DNA of 64,000 nucleotides from Amycolatopsis sp. NBC_01488 (GTDB lineage Bacteria; Actinomycetota; Actinomycetes; Mycobacteriales; Pseudonocardiaceae), in contig NZ_CP109434.1 of assembly GCF_036227105.1 (NCBI RefSeq), positions 9,435,284-9,499,283 on the forward strand. Reading direction: 5' to 3'. Positions 32,139-40,071 of the stretch are shown here, piece after piece. Made by a program: the position numbers and the translations under genes. The number at the start of each line of letters is the position of its first letter. The stretch's first letter is position 1. Under the pieces are notes generated by a model. The model searched no databases, was not told the DNA's origin, and saw only the letters and a list, made by a program, of their open reading frames with translations.

Positions 32139-32505
32139 TGAGCAGCGCGACCAGCGCGATGACGAGCAGCCAGATGTGGAAGAACGCCAGGCCCAGCGCG
32201 GCGAGGGCCGCGGTGGCCGCCATGGCGATCGGCCAGTAGCTGCCCGGGCTGAAGAAGCCCAGCTCGCCGGCCCCGTCGCTGATCTCGGCGTCCTCGCGGT
32301 CTTCCGGACGCGGCTCGATGCGGCGGGAGACGAACTGCATGTAGCTGCCCGCGAGGAACGCGAGGCCGCCGGTGAGGAAGAGCGCGACGATCCCGACCGG
32401 CTCCGGCCCGTGCGTCGCGGCGAGGGCCGTCCACACCCAGTACACGGCCGCCATGAACACGGCGAAGATCGCCACGATGAAGAAGATGCGGGCTTCGACC
32501 TTCAT
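32086..32505 (-). CDS. ctaF: Actinobacterial cytochrome c oxidase subunit IV (CtaF)
   Basis: A 139-residue membrane subunit of the aa3 oxidase with four hydrophobic helices. It starts MKVEARIFFIVAIFAVFMAA, has AGSYMQFVSRR and the GFFSPGSYWPIAMA segment typical of the actinobacterial subunit IV, and ends FEYHTGPSHD. It lies 36 bp downstream of ctaC on the same strand, giving the conserved ctaC-ctaF pair (Rv2200c-Rv2199c). The subunit is structural and stabilises the supercomplex. Its stop lies inside the 3' end of the DMT gene on the other strand. Confidence 0.94.
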   Translation of the reverse strand: MKVEARIFFIVAIFAVFMAAVYWVWTALAATHGPEPVGIVALFLTGGLAFLAGSYMQFVSRRIEPRPEDREDAEISDGAGELGFFSPGSYWPIAMAATAALAALGLAFFHIWLLVIALVALLITIGGLVFEYHTGPSHD

Positions 32506-32541
32506 GGGTCTCTTTCCTACTCCTGTTGTCGCTTCAGGGCG

Positions 32542-33504
32542 TCAGTTGGACGCGGTCCGCGCCGTGCGGTCGGTGTTGAACGGCTGGGTGGTCACCGCGC
32601 GCGGGGCGCACAGCTCGCCGCAGTTCATCTTCGCCAGCGCCTCGGACGCGGTGAACGTCTGGTTCGTGGCCGGGTTCACCTGCTTGCGCAGCGCGATGTA
32701 CTGGTCGTACTTGTCCGGCGACAGCGCGCGGACCTCGAAGTTCATCACCGAGTGGTAGGTACCGCACAGTTCCGCGCACCGGCCGACGAAGGAGCCTTCG
32801 CGGTCGATCGTGTTCTGGAAGGAGCTGTCCTGGTTGTTCTTGTCCGGGTTCGGGAAGACGTCCCGCTTGAAGTGGAACTCCGGCACCCAGAAGGAGTGGA
32901 TCACGTCGGTGGAGAGCAGGTCGTACTGGATGACCTTGCCGACCGGCAGCACCAGCAGCGGGATCTCGCCGGACGAGCCGACCGTGCTGACCTGGCCGCT
33001 GCCGTCGGGCTTCGCCGCGTTGGCGTCCTCGTACTTGAACTCCCAGTTCCACTGGAAGGCCACGACCTGGACCTTGACGTCCGGGTTCGGGACCTTGTCC
33101 AGGACCTTCGACTCCGTCGTCGCGGTGAAGAAGAACAGGACGCAGACCATGATCGTCGGGACGACGACCGTGAACAGCTCGAGCGGGATGTTGTACTGGA
33201 ACTGCCGGGGCAGCTCCTCCGGCTCGCCGTCGGCGGTCTTCTTCTTGCGGTGGAACGCCGCGGTCCAGAAGATCAGGGCCCACACGATGGCGCCGACGAC
33301 CAGCGCGGCCACCACGGTCCAGGTCCACAGCGTGCGCATCTGGTCGGCCTGGTGCGTGACGCCCACCGGCCAGCCGAACCGCAGGATCTCGTCGCCGGAG
33401 CAGCCCGTCGCGGTCAGCGCGACCAGCACGGCCAGCGCGGCGACGCGCACGGTCCGCTTCCCCAGGGTGCGCTTGGGTTGTCCCACTGCGCCTCGCCCTT
33501 TCAC
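32542..33504 (-). CDS. ctaC: Cytochrome c oxidase subunit II (CtaC)
   Basis: The CuA-bearing subunit of cytochrome aa3 that takes electrons from QcrC. The 320-residue protein has a lipoprotein signal (AALAVLVALTATGC, lipobox TATGC about residue 34). Two membrane helices follow (about 60-80 and 108-128), then an extracytoplasmic cupredoxin domain. The CuA ligands are in VIHSFWVPEFHFKRDVFPNP (His) and GRCAELCGTYHSVMNF (Cys, Glu, Cys, His, Met; about 250-265). GTG 33504 is chosen from GGAGG seven bases upstream. It is divergent from asnB and leads ctaC-ctaF. Confidence 0.96.
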   Translation of the reverse strand: MKGRGAVGQPKRTLGKRTVRVAALAVLVALTATGCSGDEILRFGWPVGVTHQADQMRTLWTWTVVAALVVGAIVWALIFWTAAFHRKKKTADGEPEELPRQFQYNIPLELFTVVVPTIMVCVLFFFTATTESKVLDKVPNPDVKVQVVAFQWNWEFKYEDANAAKPDGSGQVSTVGSSGEIPLLVLPVGKVIQYDLLSTDVIHSFWVPEFHFKRDVFPNPDKNNQDSSFQNTIDREGSFVGRCAELCGTYHSVMNFEVRALSPDKYDQYIALRKQVNPATNQTFTASEALAKMNCGELCAPRAVTTQPFNTDRTARTASN

Positions 33505-33670
33505 CCAGAGCCTCCTACGACAGATCTTTGTGACAGGCCGGAGCCTAGCCGAGTTCGCGCTCCGCGCTGACCAAGGGGTAACCATCGACGCGCGTGGTAC
33601 ACGCCACGGCCCGCCCGGCATACTGGGCGCTCCCCAGCCCGGCGAAGACCCTGAAGGTGTGTGAGTACCC

Positions 33671-35605
33671 GTGTGCGGCCTGCTTGGACTGATCTGCGCG
33701 ACCGAGACCGGCGCGGCGAACGCGCGTGACGCCGTCGGCGCGGCCATGCGCTGCCAGCGCCACCGCGGCCCCGACGAGCAGGACACGTGGGCCGACGCCG
33801 AGGTCGTCTACGGCTTCAACCGGCTCGCCTTCATCGACGTCGAGCACGCCCACCAGCCGCTGGTGTGGGGGCCGCCGGAGGCGCCGGGCCGGTACACGAT
33901 GAACTTCAACGGCGAGATCTACAACTACCTGGAGCTGCGCGCCGAACTGGCCGAGCAGCACGGGGCGAAGTTCGAGACCGAGGGCGACGGCGAGGCGATC
34001 GTCGCCGGCTTCCACTACCTGGGCGCCGACTGGGTGAAGCGCCTGCGCGGCATGTTCGCCTTCATGATCTGGGACTCCCAGGAGAAGCGCGTCTTCGGCG
34101 CGCGCGACCCGTTCGGCATCAAGCCGCTGTTCTACTCGGCCGGCCCCGGCGGGGTGGCGTTCTCCAGCGAGAAGAAGAGCCTGCTGGAGCTGTCGGACAC
34201 GCTCGGCGTCGCGCAGGAGCTGGACCGCAAGGCGCTGCAGCACTACCTGGTCCTGCAGTACGTGCCGGAGCCCGAGTCGCTGCACACCGCGATCCGCCGC
34301 GTCGAGTCCGGGACGTCGTTCGAGGTGGTCCCCGGCGGCGAGGTGGAGTTCACCCGCTACTTCCACCCGCAGTTCACCGCGAAGCCGGTGAACTCGCAGG
34401 CCGAGGCCGAGGAGCTGCACCAGCGCATCGCCGATGTGATGCGCGACTCGGTCGGCAAGCACATGATCTCCGACCCGGACGTCACCGTCGGCGCGTTCCT
34501 GTCCGGCGGCATCGACTCGACGGCCACCGCCACGCTGGCCAAGGAGCACAACCCGAACCTGATCGCGTTCACCACCGGGTTCGAGCGCGAGGGCTACTCC
34601 GAAGTCGACGTCGCCGCCGAGTCGGCCGCCGCGATCGGCGTGAAGCACGTGGTCCGCACGGTCTCGGCGGACGAGATGATGGAGGCGCTGCCGCTCATCG
34701 TCTGGTACCTCGACGACCCGGTGGCCGACCCGGCGCTGGTCCCGCTGTGGTTCATCGCCCGCGAGGCCCGCAAGCACGTCAAGGCGGTGCTCTCCGGCGA
34801 GGGCGCGGACGAGCTGTTCGGCGGCTACACGATCTACAACGAGCCGATCTCGCTGGCGCCGTTCGAGAAGATCCCGGGCGGGATGCGGAAGCTGATCGGC
34901 AAGGTGTCGACGAAGATCCCCGAGGGCACCCGCGGCAAGGACCTGCTGCGCCGCGGCGCGTTGCCGCTGGAGGACCGCTACTACGGCAACGCCCGCAACT
35001 TCCGCGACGACCAGCTGCGCGCGGTGCTTCGCACGTACCAGGAAGGCGTCGGCTTCAAGGACGTCACGGCGCCCTGGTACGACGTCTCGCGCGGCTGGGA
35101 CCCGGTGGCCCGCATGCAGCACGTCGACCTCTACACGTGGCTGCGCGGCGACATCCTGGTGAAGGCCGACAAGGTGACGATGGCGAACTCGCTGGAGCTG
35201 CGGGTGCCGTTCCTCGACGCCGAGGTGTTCAAGGTCGCCGCGTCGATCCCGCTGGACCAGAAGCTCGCGCACGGTACGACGAAGTACGCACTGCGCCAGG
35301 CACTGGCCAAGATCATCCCGGCGCACGTGCTGAACCGCCGCAAGCTCGGCTTCCCGGTGCCGATCCGGCTGTGGCTGCGCAACGAGATGTACGACTGGGC
35401 GCGCGGCATCATCAGTGATTCGAAGACCGACGAGCTGCTGGACAAGAAGGCGATCCTGGCGCTGCTGGAGGAGCACAAGGCGGGGCAGCTGGACCGCAGC
35501 CGCCAGCTGTGGGCGCTGATCGTGTTCATGCTGTGGCACGGCATCTTCGTCGAGCACCGGATCAAGCCGGAGATCCCGGAGCCGGTGTACCCGGTCAAGC
35601 TCTGA
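33671..35605 (+). CDS. asnB: Glutamine-hydrolysing asparagine synthase (AsnB)
   Basis: A 644-residue two-domain enzyme. The N-terminal class II glutaminase starts MCGLLGLICA with the nucleophile Cys2, then RGPDEQDTWAD and MNFNGEIYNY. The C-terminal synthetase has the ATP pyrophosphatase P-loop FLSGGIDSTATA (about residue 275) and SGEGADELFGGY (about 375). The start is GTG 33671. Mycobacterial-type AsnB at this locus (Rv2201) is linked with amidation of peptidoglycan or general asparagine supply; sequence alone cannot separate these roles. A long perfect hairpin lies just after the stop. Confidence 0.93.
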   Translation: MCGLLGLICATETGAANARDAVGAAMRCQRHRGPDEQDTWADAEVVYGFNRLAFIDVEHAHQPLVWGPPEAPGRYTMNFNGEIYNYLELRAELAEQHGAKFETEGDGEAIVAGFHYLGADWVKRLRGMFAFMIWDSQEKRVFGARDPFGIKPLFYSAGPGGVAFSSEKKSLLELSDTLGVAQELDRKALQHYLVLQYVPEPESLHTAIRRVESGTSFEVVPGGEVEFTRYFHPQFTAKPVNSQAEAEELHQRIADVMRDSVGKHMISDPDVTVGAFLSGGIDSTATATLAKEHNPNLIAFTTGFEREGYSEVDVAAESAAAIGVKHVVRTVSADEMMEALPLIVWYLDDPVADPALVPLWFIAREARKHVKAVLSGEGADELFGGYTIYNEPISLAPFEKIPGGMRKLIGKVSTKIPEGTRGKDLLRRGALPLEDRYYGNARNFRDDQLRAVLRTYQEGVGFKDVTAPWYDVSRGWDPVARMQHVDLYTWLRGDILVKADKVTMANSLELRVPFLDAEVFKVAASIPLDQKLAHGTTKYALRQALAKIIPAHVLNRRKLGFPVPIRLWLRNEMYDWARGIISDSKTDELLDKKAILALLEEHKAGQLDRSRQLWALIVFMLWHGIFVEHRIKPEIPEPVYPVKL

Positions 35606-35619
35606 GGTCTGCCGTGGCT

Positions 35620-35667
35620 GGTCGTGAGTGAGAAACAGGGTTCTAACGCTGTTTCTCACTCACGACC
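35620..35667. terminator. 19-bp perfect hairpin between asnB and adoK
   Basis: GGTCGTGAGTGAGAAACAG (35620-35638) and CTGTTTCTCACTCACGACC (35649-35667) are exact complements around a ten-base loop. It stands between convergent stops (35605 and 35675), so it can terminate both. The AT-rich stem interior (GAGAAAC / GTTTCTC) is unlike the surrounding GC-rich sequence and suggests a repeated palindromic element. Confidence 0.85.
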
Positions 35668-35674
35668 GCGCGTG

Positions 35675-36664
35675 TCAGGCGGGCAGGACCGCCGAGATGT
35701 CCTCCGCCGCGTCCGGGCCGAAGGCGTCGCCGATGCGGGCCAGCGCTTCCGTGCGGTCGAACGTCCACTCCTGGGTGCCCACCGTCTCCAGCACCAGGAC
35801 CGCGATCAACGAGCCGAGCTGGGCGGCGCGCTCGACGTTCAAGCCGCCGTCCAGGCCCGCCAGGAAGCCCGCGCGGAAGCCGTCGCCGACGCCGGTCGGG
35901 TCGGCCTTGGCCCGCTCCGGGACCGCGCCGATCTGCAGGGCGACGAAATCCCTGCCGACGATCTCGACGCCCTTCTCGCCCAGCGTCGTGATCCGCAGGC
36001 CGACCTGGTCGAGCACGTCGGCCTCGGTCCAGCCGGTCTTCTGGAGCAGCAGCTCCCACTCGTAGTCGTTGCTGAACAGGTACTTCGCGCCGGCGACGAA
36101 CGCGCGCGCCTGCTCGCCGGTCATCCGGGCCAGCTGCTGCGACGGGTCGACGGCGAACTCGTACCCGCGCTGGCGGCACTCCTCGGCGTGGCGGACCATG
36201 CCCTCCGGGTCGTCCGGGCTGATCAGCACCAGGCTGAGCGCGCCGGCGCGCTCGGCGACCGGCTGCAGCTCGATGTTGCGGGACTCGGCCATCGCGCCCG
36301 CGTAGAACGTCGCGATCTGGCAGAGGTCCTCGTCGGTCGTGCAGACGAACCGCGCGGTGTGCGCGACCTCCGACACGTGCACGCCGGACGTGTCGACGCC
36401 GTGCCGCTCCAGCCAGGACCGGTAGTCCGCGAAGTCGGCGCCCACCGCGCCGACGAGCACCGGCTGCACGCCGAGCACCCCGAGGCCGAAGGCGATGTTC
36501 GCGCCGATGCCGCCGCGCCGGACCACGAGGTCGTCGGCGAGGAAGCTCAGCGAAACCCGGTGCAGCTGCTCGGCGACCAGCTGCTCCGCGAACCTGCCCG
36601 GGAAATGCATGAGGTGGTCGGTCGCGATACTGCCGGACACCGCGATCCTGGCTTTGGCTGCCAC
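35675..36664 (-). CDS. adoK: PfkB-family adenosine kinase (AdoK-type)
   Basis: A 329-residue ribokinase-fold sugar/nucleoside kinase. The N-terminal signature RRGGIGANIAFGLGVLG (about 49-65) and the C-terminal PTGVGDGFRAGFLAGL with the catalytic Asp (about 260-275) are the two PfkB motifs. SIATDHLMHFPGRF at the start matches the actinobacterial adenosine kinase (Rv2202c) type. GTG 36664 has AAGGAG about seven bases upstream. Gene order next to asnB and the HesB/IscA protein is conserved. It phosphorylates adenosine to AMP for purine salvage; a different nucleoside or sugar remains possible. Confidence 0.85.
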   Translation of the reverse strand: MAAKARIAVSGSIATDHLMHFPGRFAEQLVAEQLHRVSLSFLADDLVVRRGGIGANIAFGLGVLGVQPVLVGAVGADFADYRSWLERHGVDTSGVHVSEVAHTARFVCTTDEDLCQIATFYAGAMAESRNIELQPVAERAGALSLVLISPDDPEGMVRHAEECRQRGYEFAVDPSQQLARMTGEQARAFVAGAKYLFSNDYEWELLLQKTGWTEADVLDQVGLRITTLGEKGVEIVGRDFVALQIGAVPERAKADPTGVGDGFRAGFLAGLDGGLNVERAAQLGSLIAVLVLETVGTQEWTFDRTEALARIGDAFGPDAAEDISAVLPA

Positions 36665-36714
36665 CGGCTGCTCCTTTGTGGTCGACCTCACGGCAAAAGG
36701 CGCGAAGTTACCCC

Positions 36715-36728
36715 CGGGTCATGACCCG
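36715..36728. promoter_or_regulatory. 14-bp perfect palindrome in the adoK divergent region
   Basis: CGGGTCATGACCCG is fully symmetric and lies in the 148-bp gap between divergent adoK and a small gene. It is flanked by GCGAAGTTACCC on the left and GGGTAGTTCGC on the right, which extend the symmetry imperfectly. It looks like a dimeric regulator site; the regulator is unknown. Confidence 0.5.
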
Positions 36729-36812
36729 TCCGGGTAGTTCGCGCGTGCCCAGCCGACACTACCGGCTGGTACTCCTTCTCCAGTCGAACGCGGATCAATA
36801 GCGTTACGAATC

Positions 36813-36983
36813 GTGAACGCCGTCACCGAACCCGAGACCCTGTCCGAGCTGATCGCCGACTGCGCGCTCATCCCGGCGACGCTCCAGGCGGAGAACCTGC
36901 CGCTGCCCCGCTCCGCGGCCAAGCCGTGGCAGGTCGACGAGGCGTGCCACGCGCAGGTCGCGGAGCTCGACGCCTACGTGTAA
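36813..36983 (+). CDS. 56-residue acidic protein of unknown function
   Basis: A short gene from GTG 36813 to TAA 36983. It begins MNAVTEPETLSELIADCALI, contains TLQAENLPLPRSAAKPW and ends VAELDAYV. Strong third-position G/C and a terminator 16 bases after the stop argue that it is expressed. No Shine-Dalgarno is seen in GCGTTACGAATC before the GTG, so the mRNA may be leaderless. No membrane segment; one Cys in each half. I do not recognise a family. Confidence 0.6.
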   Translation: MNAVTEPETLSELIADCALIPATLQAENLPLPRSAAKPWQVDEACHAQVAELDAYV

Positions 36984-36999
36984 GCCCGCAGAGGCGAAG

Positions 37000-37036
37000 A
37001 AGGCCCCGCTCTCCGAACACGGAGGCGGGGCCTTCT
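37000..37036. terminator. Bidirectional terminator
   Basis: AAGGCCCCGC (37000-37009) pairs with GCGGGGCCTT, with an inner CTCCG / CGGAG stem around AACA. It lies between convergent stops of the 56-residue gene (36983) and the HesB/IscA-family gene (37047). A clear GC stem with flanking A/T. Confidence 0.88.
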
Positions 37037-37046
37037 CACGGGTGGC

Positions 37047-37424
37047 TCAGTGGAACGAGTCGCCGCAGGCGCAGGAGCCGGTCGCGTTCGGGTTGTCGAT
37101 CGTGAAGCCCTGCTTCTCGATCGTGTCCACGAAGTCGATGACGGCTTCCGACACGTACGGGGCGCTCATCCGGTCGACGGCGACCTTGAGGCCGTCGAAG
37201 TCGCGGAACAGGTCGCCGTCGAGCGTGCGCTCGTCGAAGAACAGCTGGTAGCGCAGGCCCGCGCAGCCACCGGGCTGGACGGCGATGCGCAGGTGCATGT
37301 CGTCGCGGCCCTCCTGCTCGAGCAGGGCCTTCGCCTTGGAAGCCGCGGCGTCGGTCAGCGTGACGCCGTGGGTCTCCTCGGCGGTCTCGGCCTGCGTCGC
37401 GCCGGCGTGCTCAGCGGTCGTCAT
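37047..37424 (-). CDS. erpA: HesB/IscA-family iron-sulfur cluster carrier (ErpA-like)
   Basis: A 125-residue A-type carrier that delivers Fe-S clusters to apo-proteins. Conserved cysteines are in QPGGCAGLRYQLFFD (about residue 54) and the C-terminal TGSCACGDSFH (about 118-120), giving the C-x-n-C-x-C pattern. FVDTIEKQGFTIDNPNA precedes the last pair. ATG 37424 starts MTTAEHAGATQ, an acidic tail longer than in E. coli ErpA. It occupies the Rv2204c position. Its clients may include nearby NadA, BioB, LipA and QcrA, a plausible link but not shown by sequence. Confidence 0.9.
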   Translation of the reverse strand: MTTAEHAGATQAETAEETHGVTLTDAAASKAKALLEQEGRDDMHLRIAVQPGGCAGLRYQLFFDERTLDGDLFRDFDGLKVAVDRMSAPYVSEAVIDFVDTIEKQGFTIDNPNATGSCACGDSFH

Positions 37425-37569
37425 GGCACTCCCTCTATGTTCGAACTCACTGCGGATACTCCTCGTGCTGACGTCTTCAACACCCGGAGCGGCCGATCTG
37501 TTCCCCACCATGGTCGCACATCGATCGACCTGGTGAACGGCGGCGTGACGCCTGCAATACCCTGGTGAG

Positions 37570-38217
37570 GTGAGGTTCCTGCGCCGAAGCACCACAGACA
37601 CCGCCGCCGACGAGACGGAGACGGCGGAAGCCGTCGACGTCAGCGGCAAGTCGTTCACGCCCGGTAAGGGCAAGGCCACGCCGAAACGGCGTGACGCGGA
37701 GGCGAAGCGCCGCGGGCCGGTGGCGCCGCCGCCGACCACGATGCGCGAGGCGATGAAGCGCAACAAGGAACTGCGCAAGTCGAACCCCCAGACGAAGGAA
37801 GACCGCCGCGCGGCGGCGAAGGTCCGCCGCGACCGCATGATGGCGGGCGACGACAAGTACCTGCTCCCCCGCGACCGCGGGCCGGTGAAGGCGTACGTCC
37901 GCGACCTGGTCGACACGCGGCGCAACCTGCTGGGCCTGTTCATGCCGCTGGCGATCCTGGTGTTCCTGGCGCTGCTGGTGCCGCTGCCCCAGGTCCAGTC
38001 GTACATCACGCTGCTGTGCACCGCGATGCTGCTGGTGATGGCGATCGAGGGCTTCGTGAACGGGCGCAAGATCGCGAAGCTGGCGCGGGAGAGGTTCCCG
38101 AAGGAGGCGATCACCGGCCGGTCGATCGGCTGGTACGCGTTCGTCCGGGCGTCCCAGATCCGCCGGCTGCGGGTGCCGAAGCCGCGGCTGAAGCCCGGGG
38201 ACCCGATCCCGAACTGA
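37570..38217 (+). CDS. DUF3043 membrane protein
   Basis: A 215-residue protein with a strongly basic cytosolic N-terminal half (KSFTPGKGKATPKRRDAEAK, RREAMKRNKELRKS-like) and two membrane helices (FMPLAILVFLALLVPL and ITLLCTAMLLVMAIEGF, about 120-160). A conserved KEAITGRSIGWYAFVRASQI segment precedes a basic tail. This matches actinobacterial DUF3043 proteins found between the HesB gene and cobalamin genes. Function unknown. ATG/GTG start at 37570 follows CTGGTGAGGTGAG with a usable ribosome site. A strong terminator follows its stop. Confidence 0.83.
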   Translation: MRFLRRSTTDTAADETETAEAVDVSGKSFTPGKGKATPKRRDAEAKRRGPVAPPPTTMREAMKRNKELRKSNPQTKEDRRAAAKVRRDRMMAGDDKYLLPRDRGPVKAYVRDLVDTRRNLLGLFMPLAILVFLALLVPLPQVQSYITLLCTAMLLVMAIEGFVNGRKIAKLARERFPKEAITGRSIGWYAFVRASQIRRLRVPKPRLKPGDPIPN

Positions 38218-38227
38218 GCGGTTCTCG

Positions 38228-38262
38228 AGAAGCCGGGTGGAGCGAGCCTCCACCCGGCTTCT
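38228..38262 (+). terminator. Rho-independent terminator of the DUF3043 gene
   Basis: AGAAGCCGGGTGGAG (38228-38242) and CTCCACCCGGCTTCT (38248-38262) are perfect 15-bp arms around CGAGC, followed by TTTCG. It begins 11 bases after the stop codon. Confidence 0.92.
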
Positions 38263-38307
38263 TTCGTGTCCGGGGAAGGCCTCCGGGGCGTATCCTTGGC
38301 GGGCGCA

Positions 38308-38462
38308 GAGTGGGACATTCCCCACGCGTTACCGCAGCTTCGGCGGACGGTAGCGCGCGGAGTGTGTCCCACTCTCCTCCCGGCGGCCTGCCCGGTCCTG
38401 CAGGTTTGGTGAACACGTGCCGCCCGGGCTCCGGGTGGGCACGAGGTGTTCCGCCTGACCTG
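38308..38462. ncRNA. Candidate structured RNA or regulatory leader, two long nested stems
   Basis: The stretch has two consecutive strong hairpins. Hairpin 1 (38308-38374) has a 10-bp outer stem GAGTGGGACA / TGTCCCACTC and a 10-bp inner stem CGCGTTACCG / CGGTAGCGCG with one G-U. Hairpin 2 (38401-38462) nests CAGGT / ACCTG, GAACAC / GTGTTC, GTGCC / GGCAC and GCCCGG / CCGGGT. It lies after a terminator and 140 bp before a small membrane-protein gene. No reading frame is convincing. It could be an sRNA, a 5' leader or a palindromic mobile remnant; I recognise no known RNA family. Confidence 0.45.
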
Positions 38463-38604
38463 GCGATAGGGGATACAGGTCATCCGGGGCCGGGACACCG
38501 GAGCACGACCGGCCGGCGCGAGCCTGCCACGGCACGACCCGTCGAAACCAACCCTGACCGGCTGGTGGGGACGCCCCGGGACTCATCGGCGGTGAGGGCT
38601 GCTC

Positions 38605-38814
38605 GTGTCGTTCGAAGTCGTCCTGTCCCGGGTCGCCGGCATGTCCGCGGCAAGCCTCTGGGCCATCGCCGCCATCCTCGTCATCGTCTTCCTCGGCGCC
38701 TGGCTGATCTACCGCCTCCACCTCGCGAAACGCCAGGACGGCGAGCGCTTCCGCCTCAAGCTGCCGTTCTTCGAGATCGAGACCGGCCCACCGGCCGAGA
38801 AGAAGGACGAGTGA
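38605..38814 (+). CDS. Small single-pass membrane protein
   Basis: A 69-residue protein. It has a short N-terminal amphipathic stretch (SFEVVLSRVAGMSAAS), one membrane helix (LWAIAAILVIVFLGAWLIY, about 18-36) and a charged cytosolic tail, HLAKRQDGERFRLKLPFFEI then a Glu/Lys-rich end. The GTG start has GGTGAGGG six bases upstream. No known family; the tail shape resembles small regulatory membrane peptides. The 387-bp upstream gap contains the structured element, which might be its leader. Confidence 0.7.
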   Translation: MSFEVVLSRVAGMSAASLWAIAAILVIVFLGAWLIYRLHLAKRQDGERFRLKLPFFEIETGPPAEKKDE

Positions 38815-38872
38815 AGCCGGAGTCACTCCATGGTCGTTAGCTAAGCAAACGATTACCGCCTAAGCTCGCACC

Positions 38873-39862
38873 ATGGAGTTTCGTCGTCTCGGCCGCAGCG
38901 GCCTCAACGTCAGTGAGATCTCGTACGGGAACTGGCTCACCCACGGTTCCCAGGTCGAGGAGGACCAGGCGCACGCCTGCATCAAGGCCGCCCTCGACGC
39001 CGGCATCACCACCTTCGACACCGCCGACGTCTACGCCAACACCGCCGCCGAGTCCGTGCTCGGGCGCGGCCTCAAGGGGCAGCGGCGGGAAAGCCTGGAG
39101 ATCTTCACCAAGGTCTTCTGGCCCACCGGGCCCAAGGGGCCCAACGACAAGGGCCTGTCCCGCAAGCACATCACGGAGTCCGCGAACGCGTCCCTGACCA
39201 GGCTCGGCACCGACTACCTCGACCTCTACCAGGCGCACCGGTTCGACCGGACCGTCCCGCTCGAAGAGACCATGCTCGCCTTCGCCGACCTCGTGCGGCA
39301 GGGCAAGGTGCTCTACGTCGGCGTCTCGGAGTGGACCGCCGAGCAGATCAGCCGCGGGGCCGCCCTCGCCCGCGAGCTCAAGATCCCCTTCGTCTCCAAC
39401 CAGCCGCAGTACAACATGCTCTGGCGCGTCATCGAGGACCAGGTCATCCCCGCCTCCGAGCGCGAAGGCATGAGCCAGATCGTCTGGTCGCCGATCGCGC
39501 AGGGCGTCCTGACCGGCAAGTACAAGCCCGGCGCCGACTACCCCGCCGGCTCGCGGGCCACCGACGAGAAGGGCGGCGCGAACATGGTCGCCCGCTTCCT
39601 CGACGAGAACGTCCTCAAGCGCGTCGCCGAGCTGGAACCGCTCGCGAAGCAGGCCGACCTCTCCCTCGCGCAGCTGGCCGTCGCGTGGGTGCTGCAGAAC
39701 CCGAACGTCGCTTCGGCGATCATCGGGGCCTCGCGGCCGGAGCAGGTGCACGAGAACGTCAAGGCCGCCGGCAAGAAGCTCGACGCCGACCTCCTCGAGG
39801 CCATCGACGACGTCCTCGGCGACGTCGTCGAGCGCGACGCCACCCTCACCAAGAGCCCCTAG
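38873..39862 (+). CDS. Aldo/keto reductase, potassium-channel beta-subunit type
   Basis: A 329-residue NADPH-dependent reductase of the AKR superfamily. MEFRRLGRSGLNVSEISYG starts the barrel. The catalytic tetrad is visible as Asp in TFDTADVYANTAAE (about 47-60, with the Tyr), Lys in IFTKVFWPTG and His in LDLYQAHRFD. WSPIAQGVLTGKYKPG and the NADP-binding IIGASRPEQVHEN (about 280) follow. This subgroup reduces aldehydes such as methylglyoxal. It is preceded by an AT-richer promoter with TTAGCTAA. Monocistronic; its stop overlaps by four bases a small gene on the opposite strand. Confidence 0.92.
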   Translation: MEFRRLGRSGLNVSEISYGNWLTHGSQVEEDQAHACIKAALDAGITTFDTADVYANTAAESVLGRGLKGQRRESLEIFTKVFWPTGPKGPNDKGLSRKHITESANASLTRLGTDYLDLYQAHRFDRTVPLEETMLAFADLVRQGKVLYVGVSEWTAEQISRGAALARELKIPFVSNQPQYNMLWRVIEDQVIPASEREGMSQIVWSPIAQGVLTGKYKPGADYPAGSRATDEKGGANMVARFLDENVLKRVAELEPLAKQADLSLAQLAVAWVLQNPNVASAIIGASRPEQVHENVKAAGKKLDADLLEAIDDVLGDVVERDATLTKSP

Positions 39863-40071
39863 TCCTGGTTGATCCGGCCCTGGAACGGCACCCCGACGTC
39901 GAACGCGTCCCCGGGGGCCATCCGGGGCTCCAGGCCGAACCCGCGCAGGAGGCGGCTGGCACCCGCCAGCCGGTCGCCTCCTCGCCCGGGCACCCGCGAC
40001 GGCGTGAGGCCGTGCGAAACCAGCAGCGTCTCGACGTCGTCGATCAGCCGGTACGGGTCGTAGTCACCCAC
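39859..40071 (-). CDS. Small conserved-looking protein after purC
   Basis: A 70-residue soluble protein beginning GDYDPYRLIDDVETLLVSHG and ending AFDVGVPFQGRINQD. It starts at GTG 40071, overlapping the purC 3' end by eight bases, and ends within the aldo-keto reductase stop. Strong GC3 bias and the tight overlap argue for coupling with purC. Predicted helix then basic loop (RVPGRGGDRLAGASR). No family recognised; it might be a DNA- or nucleotide-binding accessory, but nothing specific supports this. Confidence 0.6.
   Translation of the reverse strand: MGDYDPYRLIDDVETLLVSHGLTPSRVPGRGGDRLAGASRLLRGFGLEPRMAPGDAFDVGVPFQGRINQD

Noticed and set aside
38265..38604. RNase P RNA, SRP RNA, tmRNA or SAM-type riboswitch
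   Set aside because: Conserved core sequences of these families as I know them are absent from the folded region.
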